From Kytococcus schroeteri (GTDB taxonomy: Bacteria; Actinomycetota; Actinomycetes; Actinomycetales; Dermatophilaceae), in NCBI RefSeq assembly GCF_002847825.1, contig NZ_PKIZ01000002.1, positions 58,565 to 74,594 of the forward strand: a stretch of 16,030 nt of DNA, in the 5' to 3' direction. Numbering within the stretch: the first letter of the stretch is position 1; the number at the start of each line of letters is the position of its first letter. Below the pieces are notes generated by a model, which saw only the letters and a list, made by a program, of their open reading frames with translations, was not told where the DNA came from and searched no databases. Positions 1 to 6,082 of this stretch are shown piece by piece. The translations under genes and the position numbers were made by a program.

Positions 1-438
1 GCCACGGTCCCCGCGGCGCTGGTCGTCACGGTCACGGGCGCCCTGGTCGCGGGCGTCGTCGCCCCCGGCCTCCCCACGCGACCGGCCGCCCCGGCGGCCC
101 CGGCGGGTGCGGGAGGAGCCCTCCTCCTGGCCGCCCTGCTGGGACTCCCCGCCCTCGCGGCGGTCCGTCTCCTCGGCAGCCGCAGGCGCCTCGGCCTGCT
201 CCTCGCGCGAGGCGACCGGCGCCTCCTGCGCGGCCGGCTGTGCGGCCACGGGCTCCACGCCACGGGCCGAACCGGCGTCCACGCGCGCCTGGCGGATCTC
301 TGCGACGAGGTCCCCCTTGCGCTTCTTCGTGGTGTCGATGCCCATGCTGGCGGCCAGTTCCTGGAGCTCTGCCAGGCGGAGGGCGCTCAGGGCCGTGGAA
401 CGCTTCGGGCTCTCGGCCGGCTGGGTCTGGTCAGTCAT
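1..438 (-). CDS. rho: Transcription termination factor Rho, N-terminal part (cut by window edge)
   Basis: This is the first 146 codons of Rho, the hexameric RNA helicase that ends transcription at Rho-dependent sites. The ATG at 438 is preceded by AAGGA with a 5-base gap. Residues 15-50 form the helical Rho_N domain, including LRLAELQELAASMGI and then a KKRKGDLVAEI segment. After residue 55 the sequence becomes low in complexity: first Ala/Glu/Gln-rich, then Arg/Gly/Asp-rich (for example RTRRGRRGGRSRG and repeated RD pairs). Such an Arg-rich insertion between Rho_N and the RNA-binding core is typical of actinobacterial Rho. The RNA-binding and ATPase domains lie beyond base 1. The reading frame is open to the window edge. 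The upstream neighbour on the same strand is argS. Confidence 0.9.
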   Translation of the reverse strand, partial: MTDQTQPAESPKRSTALSALRLAELQELAASMGIDTTKKRKGDLVAEIRQARVDAGSARGVEPVAAQPAAQEAPVASREEQAEAPAAAEETDRREGGESQQGGQEEGSSRTRRGRRGGRSRGEAGGDDARDQGARDRDDQRRGDRG

Positions 439-722
439 GCAAGTCCTTCCAACCTGCGCCGACGGGGCGCAGCGGTGATGGATGTCGGCACGGCACCGGG
501 CACGCCACATGGGGGCGCCCCGTCGTGCTCGGTTGCCGGCCTGCAGGGTTCGCCGTACGTGGCGAGGTGGTGTGCACCGGGTCCGTCATCACGTCCACGT
601 CTCAGACGATGACTGTGTCGGAGACGGGGGGACGACCCTCAGGCCTTGAGATGCCGGGTGGAACGAGGTTCCCGCCGACGCCGTCACAGTACCACCCGGC
701 CCGGCGACCTGCGCCACACGCC
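439..722 (-). promoter_or_regulatory. rho upstream region with possible promoter and long leader
   Basis: I see no convincing gene between rho (start 438) and the argS terminator. On the minus strand, the hexamer TACTGT (691 down to 686) fits the actinobacterial -10 pattern TAnnnT, but no good -35 is visible. If it is used, rho has a leader of about 240 bases. A short GC hairpin (arms TGCGCC/GGCGCA, about 456-472) sits just upstream of the ribosome-binding site. Long 5' leaders on rho are known from other bacteria, where Rho limits its own synthesis. Here that role is only inferred. Confidence 0.3.
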
Positions 723-760
723 GACGGGGGCGGTGCGGGTGTCCCCGCACCGCCCCCGTC
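723..760 (-). terminator. Terminator-like hairpin after argS
   Basis: Perfect 17-bp inverted repeat, arms 723-739 and 744-760, with a 4-base loop. It lies 15 bases beyond the argS stop codon. No U-run follows on the minus strand, which is common for actinobacterial terminators. It separates argS from rho. Confidence 0.75.
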
Positions 761-775
761 ACCGGGACGCCGTCC

Positions 776-2419
776 TCACATGCGCTCGGGCGCCGAGACC
801 CCCAGCAGGTCCAGACCACGGCGCAGCACTACACCGGTGGCGTCGTTGAGCCACAGGCGGCTGCGGTGGAGGTCGGTGACCTCCTCGCCGTCACGGGGGC
901 GCACGCGGCAGGCGTCGTACCACTTGTGGAACGCGCCGGCCAGGTCCTCCAGGTAGCGCGCCACCCGGTGCGGCTCGCGCAGCTCGGCGGCCTGGGCCAC
1001 CACCCGCGGGAAGTCGCCGAGGGCCGCCAGCAGGGTGGCCTCGGTCTCGTGGTCGAGCAGGGCCGGGTCGAAGCCGTCGGCGCGGTCCACCCCATCGGCC
1101 TGGGCGAGGCGCGCCACGTTGGCGGTGCGCGCGTGGGCGTACTGCACGTAGAAGACCGGGTTGTCGTTGCTCTGCTTGCGCAGCTCCTCGCCGTCCAGGC
1201 TCAGCGGGGTCTCCGCGGGGTAGCGCGCCAGCGAGTAGCGGATGGCGTCGGCACCGATCCAGTCGAGCATGTCGTTGAGGTCCACCACGTTTCCGGCGCG
1301 CTTGCTCAGGCGGGCGCCGTTGATGGAGATGAGCTGGCCGATGCGGATCTCGATGTTCTTGTCCGCGTCGTCGCCGGCGGCCGAGCTGATGGCCTTGAGG
1401 CGGTTCACGTAGCCGTGGTGGTCGGCGCCCAGCAGGTAGATCTTCTCGGTGAAGCCGCGGTCCTTCTTGGAGAGGTAGTACGCGGCGTCGCTGGCGAAGT
1501 AGGTGTGCTCGCCGTTGCTGCGGATGAGCACGCGGTCCTTGTCGTCGCCGAAGTCCGTGGTGCGCAGCCACACGGCGTCGTCCGCGTCGTAGACGTGTCC
1601 CTGCTCGCGCAGGCGGGCGATGGCCTTGTCCACGGCGCCCTCGTCGTGGAGGCTCTGCTCGCTGAACCAGACGTCGAAGTGCACCCCGAATCGCTCCAGG
1701 GTGTCCTGGATCAGGCCGAGCATCAGCGGGTAACCCAGCTCCCGGGCGGTGGCCACGCCCTCGGCGCGCGGCAGGTCGCCCAGGTCGGGGCGCTGCTCGA
1801 GCACCTTCTGCCCCAGCTCCTGCACGTACTCGCCCGGATAGCCACCCTCCGGGGTGGGCTCGCCCAGCGCGGCGGCCAGCACCGACTCGCCGAACTTGTC
1901 CATCTGCGTGCCGGCGTCGTTGATGTAGTACTCGGCGGTCACGTCGGCACCGGAGGCGGCGAGCAGGCGCCGCATCGAGTCACCCAGCGCGGCCCAGCGC
2001 GTGTGGCCGATGTGCAGGTGGCCGGTCGGGTTGGCCGAGATGAACTCGAGGTTGATCGTGTGGCCGACGAGCGCCTCGTTGTCACCGTAGGCCTCGGCCC
2101 CCTCCACGATGGTGCGGGCCAGCTCGCCGGCGCTCGCGGCATCGAGGGTGATGTTGAGGAAGCCCGGGCCGGCGATGTCGACGGCGGCGACGCCCTCGGT
2201 CTCGCGCAGTCGGGTGGCCACCAGCTGGGCCACCTGACGGGGGTTCATGCCGGCCTGCTTGGCCAGCTGCAGCGCCAGGTTGCTCGCCCAGTCGCCGTGG
2301 TTGCGGTCCTTGGGTCGCTCCACGCGGACCTCGGCGGGGACCTCGACGGAGATCTCCCCGGCGTCGACGGCGGCCTGGAGCGCCGTGGTGATGGCCTGTG
2401 CGAGCTGTTCGGGCGTCAT
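776..2419 (-). CDS. argS: Arginyl-tRNA synthetase
   Basis: This class I synthetase attaches arginine to tRNA-Arg in the cytoplasm. The protein is 547 residues, normal for the family. Residues 1-110 form the N-terminal ArgRS-specific domain that contacts the tRNA. The HIGH motif is at 136-139, inside PTGHLHIGH, and the KMSKS-like loop is LSKR at 371-374. The C-terminal part (about 430-547, containing FYVQYAHAR and ending APERM) is the DALR anticodon-binding domain. The frame stays open a further 145 codons upstream, but that stretch covers the tRNA and palindrome region and has no family similarity, so I take the ATG at 2419. There is no clear Shine-Dalgarno sequence. Instead a -10 hexamer TAGGGT ends 7 bases before the ATG, which suggests a leaderless mRNA. 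A strong hairpin follows the stop. Confidence 0.97.
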   Translation of the reverse strand: MTPEQLAQAITTALQAAVDAGEISVEVPAEVRVERPKDRNHGDWASNLALQLAKQAGMNPRQVAQLVATRLRETEGVAAVDIAGPGFLNITLDAASAGELARTIVEGAEAYGDNEALVGHTINLEFISANPTGHLHIGHTRWAALGDSMRRLLAASGADVTAEYYINDAGTQMDKFGESVLAAALGEPTPEGGYPGEYVQELGQKVLEQRPDLGDLPRAEGVATARELGYPLMLGLIQDTLERFGVHFDVWFSEQSLHDEGAVDKAIARLREQGHVYDADDAVWLRTTDFGDDKDRVLIRSNGEHTYFASDAAYYLSKKDRGFTEKIYLLGADHHGYVNRLKAISSAAGDDADKNIEIRIGQLISINGARLSKRAGNVVDLNDMLDWIGADAIRYSLARYPAETPLSLDGEELRKQSNDNPVFYVQYAHARTANVARLAQADGVDRADGFDPALLDHETEATLLAALGDFPRVVAQAAELREPHRVARYLEDLAGAFHKWYDACRVRPRDGEEVTDLHRSRLWLNDATGVVLRRGLDLLGVSAPERM

Positions 2420-2426
2420 GGGGCGC

Positions 2427-2456
2427 ACCCTATCGACAGCGCTGGTAAGGTGTCCC
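2427..2456 (-). promoter_or_regulatory. argS promoter, probably leaderless
   Basis: On the minus strand, GGGACA (2456-2451, 4 of 6 matches to TTGACA) is followed after 18 bases by TAGGGT (2432-2427, TAnnnT). Seven bases then lead straight to the argS ATG. A transcript would begin at or within one base of the ATG. Assigned by pattern only. Confidence 0.5.
2446..2451 (+). promoter_or_regulatory. Candidate -10 box for tRNA-Arg
   Basis: TAAGGT matches TAnnnT and lies about 76 bases before the tRNA 5' end. No good -35 is found at the usual distance. It interleaves with the divergent argS promoter, so the two transcription units may compete or be co-regulated. Confidence 0.35.
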
Positions 2457-2527
2457 CTCGGTCCATGGCTGGACGGCGCGAAAGCGCGAGGTCGTACCTC
2501 GTTGTCCGCCCGACAGGCAGACCACGT

Positions 2528-2599
2528 GCCCCCGTAGCTCAGGGGATAGAGCACCGCCCTCCGGAGGCGGGTGCGCAGGTTCGAATCCTGCCGGGGGCG
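2528..2599 (+). tRNA. tRNA-Arg (anticodon CCG)
   Basis: A full cloverleaf can be folded by hand. The acceptor stem is 2528-2534 with 2592-2598 (GCCCCCG/CGGGGGC). The D stem is GCTC/GAGC (2537-2540, 2549-2552). The anticodon stem is CCGCC/GGCGG (2554-2558, 2566-2570), with loop CTCCGGA giving anticodon CCG at 2561-2563. The variable loop is 4 bases. The T stem is GCAGG/CCTGC with loop TTCGAAT (2580-2586). The discriminator base is G2599, and CCA is not encoded. It reads CGG arginine codons and is a substrate of the divergently encoded ArgRS. Confidence 0.97.
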
Positions 2600-2604
2600 C
2601 ACAC

Positions 2605-2640
2605 GTAGAAGGCCCGGTCCACCAGGACCGGGCCTTCTGC
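2605..2640 (+). terminator. Terminator after tRNA-Arg
   Basis: Perfect 14-bp stem (2607-2620 with 2625-2638), extended by a T-G and a G-C pair, closing a 4-base ACCA loop. It lies 5 bases after the tRNA 3' end. No T-run follows. Confidence 0.85.
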
Positions 2641-2708
2641 GTCCCCGGGAGCGAGCCCCACCGTCTGCCCCGCACCTGCCGACCCCTTCCCCCTTCCCCA
2701 CTCCCTGG

Positions 2709-2783
2709 CCCCCTCGTTGAGTCGTCGTTTGTCGGGGTCCCACAGCCAATGTGACCCCGACAAACGACGACTCAACGAGGGGG
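2709..2783. repeat. Long perfect palindrome, copy 1 (31-bp arms)
   Basis: Arms 2709-2739 and 2753-2783 are exact reverse complements around a 13-base spacer. The core reads GTTGAGTCGTCGTT, then TGTCGGGGTC. The same core recurs in copy 2 (3820-3904) on the other side of the DUF559 gene. The arms are far longer than a normal terminator stem and are well conserved between copies, while the spacers differ. It could act as a terminator, a cruciform-forming site or a recognition site for the adjacent endonuclease-like protein. Confidence 0.95.
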
Positions 2784-2876
2784 GTGGCTGGGGACGGACG
2801 CCCTGCATCGACGGCTCGTCCACATCCCACCGAGCGGGGACCGCCCACGCCCACCTGTCCCGCTCACCCTGTGGAC

Positions 2877-3785
2877 ATGCCTCGAGACGCGCAGCCTCGG
2901 CTCCCAGCCACCACCCCCGACCACTTCACCTGCGCAGAAGCGCTGCAGCAAGGACTCACGCCAGACGTCCTGCGCAACCCGGCGTGGCACGTGCCGATGC
3001 GGGGAGTCCGCTCCCGCCGGGAGGCCACCACGGCCCTGGCCCGCATCGCGGCCGTCGCCACGGGGCTCCCCCACGGGACCGCCATCAGCTGTGACTCCGC
3101 GGCGGTCCTGCACGGCTTTCCGATGCCGCGGCCGGCCACGGCCGAACACGCCGTGCACGTCCGGCGCGCCGACGGATTCCGGGTGAGGCGACCGGGGGTC
3201 ATCGCCCACGCCCGCCTCGAACGCCGACGGACCCAGGTCGTCGACGGGGTGCTGACCGTGGGCCCCGAGGACACCTGGCTCGACCTGGCCGCACCCGGGC
3301 ACTGGGGCCTCACCGCCCTCGTCGTGGCCGGGGACCACCTCGTGAACCGGTGGACAGGACGTGCCGTGGAACGGCTGGAGGAGGCGGTCGCGCGCCGCCG
3401 ACGCTCCCCCGGGATCCGGCTGGCCCGCACCGCCCTGGGGCTCATCCGGACCGGTTCCCGATCCCCCGCGGAGTCCCACGCCCGGGTCCTCGTCGTGCAG
3501 GAGGGGTTGCCCGAGCCGGCCCTCAACGCAGCCGTGGCCGGCCAGTGGGGCGAGGTCGTGGCGGAGGTGGACATGCTCTGGGAGGAGGAGCGCGTCATCG
3601 TGGAGTACGACGGTGAGACCCACTACGAGGACCCCGAAGCCCGACAGGCCACCCTCCGCCGCACGGAGATGCTCCGGGACCTGGGCTTCCAGGTCGTCAC
3701 GCTCACCCGACGCGACCTCTGGGCCGGGCAGCACCACCTCTGGCTGGCCGACCTGCGACGCAGGCTCCGCACCGCCCGCGGTTGA
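2877..3785 (+). CDS. DUF559 endonuclease-like protein with N-terminal AbiEi-like region
   Basis: Protein of about 302 residues. The C-terminal third matches the DUF559 pattern, a PD-(D/E)xK nuclease-fold domain related to Vsr. It has AESHARVL at 198-205, GLPEP at 210-214, the acidic VDMLW at 231-235, VEYDGETH at 242-249, then R...L..G at 261-270 and VVTLTRRDL at 273-281. Candidate metal ligands are E199, D232 and E243. The N-terminal part (20-115, with ISCDSAAVLHGFP at 70-82) resembles the region found in AbiEi-type antitoxin-like proteins that often precedes DUF559. I chose the ATG at 2877; a GTG at 2871 is equally possible. An in-frame GTG at 2751 is rejected because it lies inside the palindrome spacer. 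No Shine-Dalgarno sequence is evident. The target is unknown. The gene stands alone between two palindromes. Confidence 0.75.
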   Translation: MPRDAQPRLPATTPDHFTCAEALQQGLTPDVLRNPAWHVPMRGVRSRREATTALARIAAVATGLPHGTAISCDSAAVLHGFPMPRPATAEHAVHVRRADGFRVRRPGVIAHARLERRRTQVVDGVLTVGPEDTWLDLAAPGHWGLTALVVAGDHLVNRWTGRAVERLEEAVARRRRSPGIRLARTALGLIRTGSRSPAESHARVLVVQEGLPEPALNAAVAGQWGEVVAEVDMLWEEERVIVEYDGETHYEDPEARQATLRRTEMLRDLGFQVVTLTRRDLWAGQHHLWLADLRRRLRTARG

Positions 3786-3819
3786 CACCTCCCCAGCCGC
3801 CCCGTCCCTCTCGTCGCGG

Positions 3820-3904
3820 CCCCCTCCCCTCGTTGAGTCGTCGTTCGTCGGGGTCCCAGCGGAGATTCCACCCCGACGAACGACGACTCAACGAGGGGAG
3901 GGGG
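3820..3904. repeat. Long perfect palindrome, copy 2 (35-bp arms)
   Basis: Arms 3820-3854 and 3870-3904 are exact reverse complements around a 15-base spacer. The core matches copy 1 except for one base, C3846 instead of T2730. The opposite arm carries the matching change (G3878 instead of A2762), so pairing is kept. It begins 35 bases after the DUF559 stop and ends 143 bases before the ABC transporter gene. Confidence 0.95.
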
Positions 3905-4009
3905 GCGGGTCTCCCTCTCCGGGATGACGGATGTCACGCGATGCCGTCCTGCGGTTCACCCGCCTCCACCCCAGGGCGGTGATGGAATGGGCCCACCCAA
4001 CGATCCAAC

Positions 4010-4028
4010 GGCCCGGACGGACCGGGCC
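4010..4028 (+). promoter_or_regulatory. Small hairpin in the ABC operon leader
   Basis: A 7-bp stem (GGCCCGG 4010-4016 with CCGGGCC 4022-4028) and a 5-base loop end 9 bases before the AGGAGGTGA ribosome-binding site at 4038-4046. It may influence translation initiation or be incidental in GC-rich DNA. Confidence 0.3.
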
Positions 4029-4047
4029 CCACCCACCAGGAGGTGAC

Positions 4048-5025
4048 ATGAGCACTGCCCTGCAGACGGACGGCCCCACGCCGCAGCCCACGGGCCGCGG
4101 TGCCGCCGGCGACGCCCGCGGCGCCCGCGTGGAGGTCCGCAACCTCTCCAAGCACTACGGCAGCTTCAAGGCCGTGGACGACCTGAGCTTCACCGTCGAG
4201 CCCGGCCGCATCACCGGCTTCCTCGGCCCCAACGGCGCCGGCAAGACGACCACCCTGCGCATGCTGCTCGGCCTGATCAGCAAGACCTCGGGCACCGCGA
4301 CCATCGACGGCCACGACTACAAGGACCTGGCGCGCCCGCTGCACACGGTGGGTGCCGCCCTCGAGGCCACCGGTTTCCACCCCGCCCGTTCCGGCCGCAA
4401 CCACCTGCGCACCATCGCCGCCACCCACGGCATCCCGGACTCCCGGGTGGACGAGATCATCGAGCTCGTCGGCATCCCGGCGGCCAGCCGCAAGAAGGTG
4501 GGCGGCTACTCCATGGGCATGCGTCAGCGCCTTGGCCTCGGCGTCACCCTGCTGGGAGACCCCAAGGTGCTCGTCATGGACGAGCCGGCCAACGGCCTGG
4601 ACCCGCAGGGCATCCGCTGGCTCCGCGACTTCCTGCGTCACATGGCCCACGAGCAGGGCAAGACGGTGCTCATCAGCTCGCACATGCTCAGCGAGGTGCA
4701 GCAGACGGTCGACGACGTGGTCATCATCGCCAACGGGCGCATGGTCACCTCCGGGTCCCTCGCGAGCCTGGACACCGACTCCGGCACCCACGTGGTCACC
4801 CGCGATGCCGAGGCGCTCGCCCGGGTGCTGGCCGAGCGGGGCGTGCGTGCGACCGTCACCGGCCCCACCACCCTGGACGTGGAGTCGGGCGACGCCGTCC
4901 TCATCGGTGACACCGCGCTCGCCGCGGGCCAGCCCATCCACGGACTGTCCGCCGCCAGCAGCAGCCTGGAGGACATGTTCGTGAAGCTCACCGACCAGCA
5001 CGGCAACCGGAACACGGAGGTCTGA
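4048..5025 (+). CDS. ABC transporter ATP-binding protein
   Basis: ATPase of 325 residues that powers the membrane partner encoded directly downstream. It shows Walker A GPNGAGKTT (60-68), the signature motif in YSMGMRQRLG (154-163, SMGMR replacing the usual LSGGQ), Walker B VLVMDEP (174-180) followed by the D-loop, and the switch His in SSHMLSE (H212). The C-terminal 90 residues are the variable domain common in drug, bacteriocin or antibiotic self-resistance exporters of the ABC-2 type. The first 27 residues are a hydrophilic Gly/Pro/Ala extension before the core. The start at 4048 is supported by a near-perfect AGGAGGTGA 4 bases away; the upstream ATG at 3931 has no such site. The substrate cannot be told from sequence. 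Confidence 0.93.
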   Translation: MSTALQTDGPTPQPTGRGAAGDARGARVEVRNLSKHYGSFKAVDDLSFTVEPGRITGFLGPNGAGKTTTLRMLLGLISKTSGTATIDGHDYKDLARPLHTVGAALEATGFHPARSGRNHLRTIAATHGIPDSRVDEIIELVGIPAASRKKVGGYSMGMRQRLGLGVTLLGDPKVLVMDEPANGLDPQGIRWLRDFLRHMAHEQGKTVLISSHMLSEVQQTVDDVVIIANGRMVTSGSLASLDTDSGTHVVTRDAEALARVLAERGVRATVTGPTTLDVESGDAVLIGDTALAAGQPIHGLSAASSSLEDMFVKLTDQHGNRNTEV

Positions 5026-5026
5026 C

Positions 5027-5842
5027 ATGGGAACCATCAACTCCGAGCTCCGCAAGGTCTTCACCCTGAAGTGGTGGTGGGTCCTGTGCCTGATCCTGGC
5101 GGTCGTCGCCGCCGGGATCGTGGCGCTGAACGCCTGGCAGTACGACTCCCTCCTGAGCGATCCTGCTCTGGAGGAGGCGCGCAACTCCGGGCAGATCCCG
5201 GGTCTCGACGACCCGCGCACCATGATCGAGAGCGTCTACCGCTCCCCTCTGATGTTCGGCTACCTGCTGGCCTTCACCGGCGGCGCTCTGGTGGCCGGCA
5301 ACGAGACCGCCCACAAGACGTGGACCGCCACCTTCACCGCCGTCCCGCGCCGCTGGTCGGTGCTCGGTGGAAAGGTGGTCGCCGCCATCGTCGTCGCGCT
5401 CCTGACCGGTCTCACCCACCTCGTGGTGGCCGTCGGGTTCGGCGCGGCGCTGACGGGGGTCTTCGACGCCCTCGAGCCCTTCCCGGAGCCGGCCCAGCTC
5501 GCCGTGACACTCGGCACCTTCGTGGTGGCGCACGTCCTCTGGGCGCTGCTCGGCCTGGGGCTGGCACTCCTCACCAACAGCACGCTGGCGACGGTGATCA
5601 TCGGTTTTGTGGCCACCCTCATCGGCGACAACGTGATCGCCGGACTCGCCTTCGCCTTCGACTGGGTGGGTGACGTCGCGCGCTACCTGCCGGGCCCGGT
5701 CACCGGTGCGCTGACGCGCAGCGATGCCGGCGGCGTGTGGGATCCGCTGGAGCCGTGGGCCGGCGGGTTGGCGCTCGCGGCCTACGCCGCCGTGGCACTC
5801 CTGCTGGGTGGTCTCCGCCGCGCACGCAAGGACGTCGACTGA
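5027..5842 (+). CDS. ABC-2 type transporter permease
   Basis: Membrane protein of 271 residues that starts one base after the stop of the ATPase gene, with GGAGG 6 bases before the ATG, so the two are co-translated. It has about six hydrophobic segments, near residues 17-36, 72-92, 114-145, 158-183, 187-210 and 245-263. A positively charged cytoplasmic stretch (HKTWTATFTAVPRRW) follows the second segment and is typical of ABC-2 permeases, where it forms the coupling helix region. The N-terminus (INSELRKVFTLKWWW) also fits this class, in which the gene pair forms a complete exporter. The protein ends RRARKDVD in the cytoplasm. The substrate is unknown. Confidence 0.88.
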   Translation: MGTINSELRKVFTLKWWWVLCLILAVVAAGIVALNAWQYDSLLSDPALEEARNSGQIPGLDDPRTMIESVYRSPLMFGYLLAFTGGALVAGNETAHKTWTATFTAVPRRWSVLGGKVVAAIVVALLTGLTHLVVAVGFGAALTGVFDALEPFPEPAQLAVTLGTFVVAHVLWALLGLGLALLTNSTLATVIIGFVATLIGDNVIAGLAFAFDWVGDVARYLPGPVTGALTRSDAGGVWDPLEPWAGGLALAAYAAVALLLGGLRRARKDVD

Positions 5843-5880
5843 CACCACCCTTCGGCGGCTGCCCATGAGCCGCACGACAC

Positions 5881-5928
5881 CGCCTCGGGCGGGTGGACGA
5901 CCCTCGTGGTCGCCACCCGCCCGAGGCG
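5881..5928 (+). terminator. Terminator of the ABC operon
   Basis: A 16-bp perfect stem (5881-5896 with 5913-5928) continues past a single bulged A5897 into a further 5-bp stem (5898-5902 with 5908-5912) with a 5-base loop. It starts 39 bases after the permease stop. No T-run follows. Confidence 0.85.
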
Positions 5929-5987
5929 CGCCCGGGACGTGCTCCAGACCACGCGGCCCGCCTTCACCCCGCGTCGGGGCCACGCAT

Positions 5988-5993
5988 TAGGCT
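5988..5993 (+). promoter_or_regulatory. Candidate -10 box for kgd
   Basis: TAGGCT fits TAnnnT in an otherwise TA-poor region, giving a leader of about 80 bases before the kgd GTG. No good -35 is visible. Confidence 0.35.
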
Positions 5994-6082
5994 GGTGCCC
6001 AGCAGTGCCGTGCGCGGTGCCCTGATCCCGGGTGCCGGACGGCGTTCGTGACCTCGAGTGCAGGGAAGAAGGCGCATCCACC

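Larger units (their letters stand above)
2709..3904 (+). mobile_element. Candidate element: palindrome - DUF559 gene - palindrome
   Basis: A single gene with an endonuclease-like domain is bracketed by two copies of the same long palindrome, giving a unit of about 1.2 kb. The arrangement is reminiscent of RAYT genes flanked by REP palindromes, but no transposase is present and I see no target-site duplication. Mobility is therefore a hypothesis. The alternative is two palindromes of a genome-wide intergenic family that happen to flank this gene. Confidence 0.25.

Noticed and set aside
589..819. A small minus-strand frame between argS and rho
   Set aside because: It overlaps the argS end and the terminator stem, has no ribosome-binding site and reads as Arg/Ser/Pro-rich noise.
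866..2608. A 580-codon plus-strand open frame opposite argS, running into the tRNA
   Set aside because: It is antisense to a clear argS, low in complexity, and ends inside the tRNA/terminator region.
2751..2876. A 42-codon N-terminal extension of the DUF559 protein from GTG 2751
   Set aside because: It would start in the palindrome spacer and translate the right arm. The stretch is Pro/Thr-rich without family similarity, and no ribosome-binding site is seen.
3782..3787. TTGACA at the end of the DUF559 gene as a -35 for the ABC operon
   Set aside because: No -10-like sequence lies 16-19 bases downstream, and the long palindrome stands between it and the operon.
2709..3904. A CRISPR array or classical insertion sequence
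   Set aside because: There are only two repeats 1.1 kb apart, each itself palindromic; there are no regular spacers, no transposase motif and no visible target duplication.
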